64,000 nt of DNA, taken from Oleisolibacter albus. GTDB taxonomy: Bacteria; Pseudomonadota; Alphaproteobacteria; Azospirillales; Azospirillaceae. This document shows, one piece after another, positions 61,401 to 64,000 of the stretch (positions are counted from its first letter, which is position 1; the number at the start of each line of letters is the position of its first letter). The stretch lies in assembly GCF_003336875.1 (NCBI RefSeq), contig NZ_QGNJ01000019.1:1-64000 (forward strand). The letters run 5' to 3'. The notes under the pieces are model-generated. The model ran no database searches. It was given only the letters and a program-made list of their open reading frames with translations, and had not been told where the DNA came from. A program made the position numbers and the translations under genes.

Positions 61401-62028
61401 CCTGCGCGGCCGCGGCGGCGAGGAACGCGAGGAACAGCCGCTGATGCTGGTGGAGAACCAGGCCTATATCCACTACCGCAAGGGCGCGATCGTGATGTAC
61501 GCGCTGAAGGATCTGGTCGGGGAGGAGACGGTGAACCGGGCCCTGGCCCGGCTGGTCAAGGAAACAGCCTACAGGAGCGATCCCTATCCCCGTTCCGTCG
61601 ATCTGGTGCGCATCCTCAAGGAGGAGGTGGGGCCGGACCGCACCGGTCTGATCGAGGATCTGTTCGAGAAGATCGTTCTCTATGACCTGAAGCCCGCCCA
61701 GCAGACGGTGGAGCCCACGGCCGACGGCAAGCTCAAGGTGACGCTGACGCTGGATGCCGCCAAGGTGGAGGCCGACGGTCAGGGCAAGGAGACGCCGCGC
61801 ACGCTGGACGACTGGATCGATATCGGCGTGTTCAAGGCCGACCCGTCCAAGCCCGCCTTCAGCGCCGCCGACGTGCTCTATCTGAAAAAGCACAGGATCG
61901 AGCGCAAGGATCAGGTCATCGAGATCGAGGTGGATCGCAGCGACCGGCTGTGGATCGGCGTCGATCCCTACAACAAGCTGATCGACCGCAACAGCGACGA
62001 CAATGTGGTGAGCTGGACGGCCCCCTAG
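58447..62028 (+). CDS. ABC transporter permease fused to M1 peptidase domain
   Basis: A 1193-residue protein. Residues about 1-580 are two ABC-2-type permease modules with about twelve helices. Residues about 600-1180 are an M1 (gluzincin) peptidase-like part with HEVAHQW at 930-936 and the third zinc ligand in SETLAQY (E954). The spacing from His934 to Glu954 is 19 residues, one more than the classical HEXXH-X18-E, and the GxMEN motif is replaced by YSEGIG. This is the family form in which an ABC exporter and an M1-like domain are joined; the substrate is unknown. Operon with the ATPase, closed by a bidirectional terminator. Confidence 0.9.
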   Translation: MLGRIAAFEFRYQLRQPAFWVCFIAFFLLTFLAITNDNVQIGSGGGTHANAPFAIFQTTAIMSLVGLFIPLAILPGALLRDPETGMAGLLYALPLQRTSFLLGRFLGAYAIVALAFLGAPLGTMLGSVMWWLDPETLGPFRAVDYVHAVLIWGWPNLLITGALFFATAALSRSQWAVYGVMLALLVAWVVTGKLLDGPEVRELVAITDPFGLRAAGQMTRYWTTFERNTQLVPLEGILLWNRLLWLGIAVALVGLALASFRFQTQPRGGRRRKAEPVATEPVSGDLRLVGGTPAPAGRAGLAQFLAQSRLEAVSVMKSPGFLVMLALGLFNAVGALSSMDALYGTPIYPVSRMVVDLLAGSFGIIPVIVVIYYTAELVWRDRQTRMHELVQSCPVPGWVFVASKLLAMVLVLLALFAAAALAGIITQLVAGPTPIEPRFYLAQMLVFTGIPILHLAVLSLFIQVLVPNKYLGMLAMVGYMLLGMVAEQLGLVDNLVIFGDSPTVRTSDMNGFGHFAEPTLWFLAYWSFAALVLVAVAHRLWPSGVPAPLAKRLRSLAHGWTGGPAVLAAAGLAGFLLTGGWIAYNTHGLNDVRSPDSREADLVAYEKAYRQYEGLPQPRITDVRVDLDLFPETRGYQAKGVYVLENRTGVAVPDIHIQFDQDIVVTALEVEGGTPKQEDRHYNHFIHQLAVPMQPGEKRTLRFAVKKENPGFTNDAEVTPVVYNGSFLNNTAVAPFIGFSRAFLLQDRNARRKHGLDPIDRMAKLDDQSQWRNNYLREDSDWVRFETTVSTSADQTVIAPGYAQKEWVENGRRYVHYAMDAPILNFYSWLSARYSVARDSWNGVDLSVYYHEPHAWNVPRMLDAMKKSLAYFSGAFSPYQHRQMRILEFPAYATFAQSFPNTVPYSEGIGFIADNRDPEDIDYVFYVTAHEVAHQWWAHQVMGANVQGSTLLSETLAQYSALLVMEQEYGPDKIRKFLKYELDRYLRGRGGEEREEQPLMLVENQAYIHYRKGAIVMYALKDLVGEETVNRALARLVKETAYRSDPYPRSVDLVRILKEEVGPDRTGLIEDLFEKIVLYDLKPAQQTVEPTADGKLKVTLTLDAAKVEADGQGKETPRTLDDWIDIGVFKADPSKPAFSAADVLYLKKHRIERKDQVIEIEVDRSDRLWIGVDPYNKLIDRNSDDNVVSWTAP

Positions 62029-62051
62029 CCGGACCCGCCGCCGGCAGGAAA

Positions 62052-62089
62052 AAGGGCCTCCGGAGCGATCCGGAGGCCCTTGGTCTTTT
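62052..62089 (+). terminator. Bidirectional terminator between ABC-M1 and clpA
   Basis: A 12-bp stem AAGGGCCTCCGG / CCGGAGGCCCTT with a 6-nt loop, followed by GGTCTTTT. It is preceded by GGAAAAA, so it works for the rightward ABC-M1 gene and for leftward clpA. Confidence 0.9.
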
Positions 62090-62109
62090 CAGGGGAACCG
62101 GTGGATGCG

Positions 62110-64000
62110 TCAGTCCGCGTCCACCATCTCCTCCACGGCTTCGTCGCTGTCGCCACGACGGCCGCCTTTGGCCTCGGCATAGTCGAACGCGAGCTTGTCC
62201 TCGGCCGTGTTCAGCACGATCTTCACCGCGCCGCCCTTGGTCAGCTTGCCGAACAGCAGTTCCTCCGCCAGGGGCTTCTTCACATGCTCCTGGATGGTAC
62301 GGGCCAGCGGACGGGCACCCATGACCGGGTCGTAGCCCTTCTTGGCCAGCCATTCCCGCGCATCCTCGGACAGTTCGATGGTGACGCCGCGGTCCCCCAG
62401 CTGGGCTTCCAGCTCCATCACGAACTTGTCCACCACGCGGGCGACGATCTCGGCCGTCAGGCCGGAGAAGGCGATGATGGCGTCCAGCCGGTTCCTGAAT
62501 TCCGGCGTGAACATCTTGTTGATCGCCTCGGTATCCTCGCCCGTGCGGACCTCCCGACCGAAACCGATGGCGGGCTTGGCCATGTCGGCCGCGCCGGCAT
62601 TGGTGGTCATGATCAGGATGACGTTGCGGAAATCGACCGTCTTGCCGTTGTGGTCGGTCAATTTGCCATGGTCCATGACCTGCAACAGGATGTTGTACAG
62701 GTCCGGGTGCGCCTTCTCGATCTCGTCCAGCAGCAGCACGCAGTGCGGATGCTGGTCGACGGCATCGGTCAGCAGGCCGCCCTGGTCGAAGCCGACATAG
62801 CCCGGCGGCGCGCCGATCAGCCGGCTGACCGTATGGCGCTCCATATACTCCGACATGTCGAAGCGCGTCAGCTCGATGCCCAGGGTGCGGGCCAGCTGCT
62901 TGGCCACCTCGGTCTTGCCGACGCCGGTCGGGCCGGAGAACAGGTAGTTGCCGATGGGCTTCTCCGGCTCGCGCAGACCGGCCCGCGCCAGCTTGATGGC
63001 CGACACCAGCGCTTCGATGGCCTGGTTCTGCCCGAAGACCATGGTCTTCAGGTCCCGCTCCAGGTTCAGCAGCACTTCCTTGTCGTCACGGCTGATCGAC
63101 TTCGGCGGGATGCGGGCAATCTTGGCGATCACCCCCTCCACATCCTTCTGGGTGATGGTCTTCTTGCGCTTGCCTTCGGGCAGCAGCGCCTGGGCCGCCC
63201 CGACCTCATCGATGACGTCGATGGCCTTATCCGGCAGCTTGCGGTCGCCGATATACTTGGCCGACAGTTCGACCGCCGTGCGGATGGCGTCCTTGGTGTA
63301 GCGGACGCGGTGATGCTTCTCGTAATAGGTCTTGATGCCGTCGAGGATCTTGATGGCATCCTCGATGGTCGGCTCGTTGACGTCGATCTTCTGGAAGCGC
63401 CGGACCAGGGCCCGGTCCTTCTCGAAATAGCTGCGATATTCCTTGTAGGTCGTCGAGCCGATGCAGCGCAGCGCGCCCGACGCCAGGGCCGGCTTCAGCA
63501 GATTGGACGCATCCATGGCGCCGCCCGAGGTGGCACCGGCCCCGATCACCGTATGGATCTCATCGATGAACAGGATGGAGCCGTCCAGCGCCTCCAGCTC
63601 GGAGACGACGCTTTTCAGCCGCTCCTCGAAGTCGCCGCGATAGCGGGTGCCGGCCAGCAGCGCCCCCATGTCCAGCGCATAGATGACGGCATTCTTCAGG
63701 ACCTCCGGCACCTCGCCATGGACGATGCGCCGGGCCAGCCCTTCGGCGATGGCCGTCTTGCCCACGCCCGGATCACCCACATAGAGCGGGTTGTTCTTGG
63801 AGCGACGGCACAGGATCTGGATGGTGCGCTCAACCTCCTGCTCACGGCCGATCAGCGGATCGATCTTGCCGCTGGCCGCCTTCTTGTTGAGGTTGACGCA
63901 GTAGGCCTCAAGGGCCTCGGTGCCTTTTTTCACGACCTTCTCCGGCTGGGCGTCGTCGTCGGCTCCGGAGACACGCTTGGGTTCAGATCGTCCGGGTGCC
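62110..64000 (-). CDS. clpA: ATP-dependent Clp protease ATP-binding subunit ClpA (partial at 5' end)
   Basis: At least 629 codons (the gene continues beyond the right edge) covering the end of the N-linker and both AAA+ modules. Module 1 starts [20 protein letters not shown] with Walker A GDPGVGKT; module 2 has Walker [13 protein letters not shown]. The C-terminus carries the ClpP-docking IGF-like 'KPAIGFG' region and an acidic tail. ClpA unfolds substrates for ClpP. The in-window start GTG at 63933 is not the real start because the frame is open upstream. Confidence 0.95.
   Translation of the reverse strand, partial: APGRSEPKRVSGADDDAQPEKVVKKGTEALEAYCVNLNKKAASGKIDPLIGREQEVERTIQILCRRSKNNPLYVGDPGVGKTAIAEGLARRIVHGEVPEVLKNAVIYALDMGALLAGTRYRGDFEERLKSVVSELEALDGSILFIDEIHTVIGAGATSGGAMDASNLLKPALASGALRCIGSTTYKEYRSYFEKDRALVRRFQKIDVNEPTIEDAIKILDGIKTYYEKHHRVRYTKDAIRTAVELSAKYIGDRKLPDKAIDVIDEVGAAQALLPEGKRKKTITQKDVEGVIAKIARIPPKSISRDDKEVLLNLERDLKTMVFGQNQAIEALVSAIKLARAGLREPEKPIGNYLFSGPTGVGKTEVAKQLARTLGIELTRFDMSEYMERHTVSRLIGAPPGYVGFDQGGLLTDAVDQHPHCVLLLDEIEKAHPDLYNILLQVMDHGKLTDHNGKTVDFRNVILIMTTNAGAADMAKPAIGFGREVRTGEDTEAINKMFTPEFRNRLDAIIAFSGLTAEIVARVVDKFVMELEAQLGDRGVTIELSEDAREWLAKKGYDPVMGARPLARTIQEHVKKPLAEELLFGKLTKGGAVKIVLNTAEDKLAFDYAEAKGGRRGDSDEAVEEMVDAD

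Noticed and set aside
58381-61893. 1170-codon minus-strand frame opposite the ABC-M1 gene
   Set aside because: Composition is Gln/His/Gly/Arg antisense noise with no domain; the sense strand carries clear permease and HEXXH motifs.
1-64000. CRISPR arrays, tRNA and rRNA genes
   Set aside because: No regularly spaced direct repeats, cloverleaf-like sequences or rRNA-like stretches were found by reading the window; a tRNAscan-SE/CRISPR-finder run would be decisive.

Overview
The window is 64 kb of high-GC chromosome. Gene content and codon style point to an alphaproteobacterium, most likely of the Rhodospirillales/Azospirillales type. Supporting signs are a phasin, a CheZ-like phosphatase with extended N-terminus, a UdgX plus radical-SAM repair pair, a CidAB pair and a pigment gene cluster beside housekeeping genes (guaA, rlmJ, rsmB, clpA). 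Genus-level placement is a guess. No rRNA, tRNA or CRISPR array was seen. The only insertion-sequence material is an IS3-type end at the extreme left.

Left part (1-26 kb) is an ordinary mosaic of single genes and two-gene units. It holds a stress-type SDR, a small anti-sigma-like protein, a PhoD-type phosphatase, a TPR methyltransferase, a secreted lytic transglycosylase, a drug/metabolite exporter coupled to rlmJ, a phasin, a DUF2892 membrane protein and CheZ. It continues with two divergent LuxR-type response regulators (one with a degenerate receiver), an OmpA porin, an MBL hydrolase, several small conserved proteins and an HTH protein with a long disordered R/E/P/Q tail. The last stretch has a baeRF protein, a DUF892 ferritin-like protein, the UdgX/radical-SAM pair, a LysR-cidAB module and an HxlR/nitroreductase divergent pair.

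Centre (26.9-44.4 kb) is a compact, single-strand, roughly 17.5 kb aryl polyene/flexirubin-type pigment cluster. Nineteen minus-strand genes are almost all joined by 1-14 nt overlaps. They encode a KS-like chain-length partner, PlsC acyltransferase, two ACPs, a membrane protein, an AMP-ligase fused to a hot-dog dehydratase, a glycosyltransferase, an LpxL-like acyltransferase, an MIO aromatic ammonia-lyase, a thioesterase, a LolA-like carrier, an MMPL exporter, a flavin enzyme with a halogenase-type WxWxIP motif, a DUF3261 lipoprotein, KS, DH, KR, KS and a phosphopantetheinyl transferase. The inferred route is: an ammonia-lyase product is activated by the ligase and loaded on ACP, elongated by KS/KR/DH to an aryl polyene, then modified, acylated/glycosylated and exported to the outer membrane. 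The acyltransferase and ammonia-lyase are in one continuous reading frame across an A8 homopolymer, which is the main structural puzzle of the window.

Right part (44.8-64 kb) returns to core metabolism. It has an NDP-sugar epimerase, two GNATs, guaA, an acetoin-reductase-type SDR, rsmB, a three-gene glycolipid-modification unit (GT2, LAB_N, ArnT-like), pncA, a guanine-deaminase-like enzyme, an S1/P1 nuclease, an ABC ATPase with a permease fused to an M1 peptidase domain, and clpA running off the right edge. A REP-like palindrome lies downstream of pncA.
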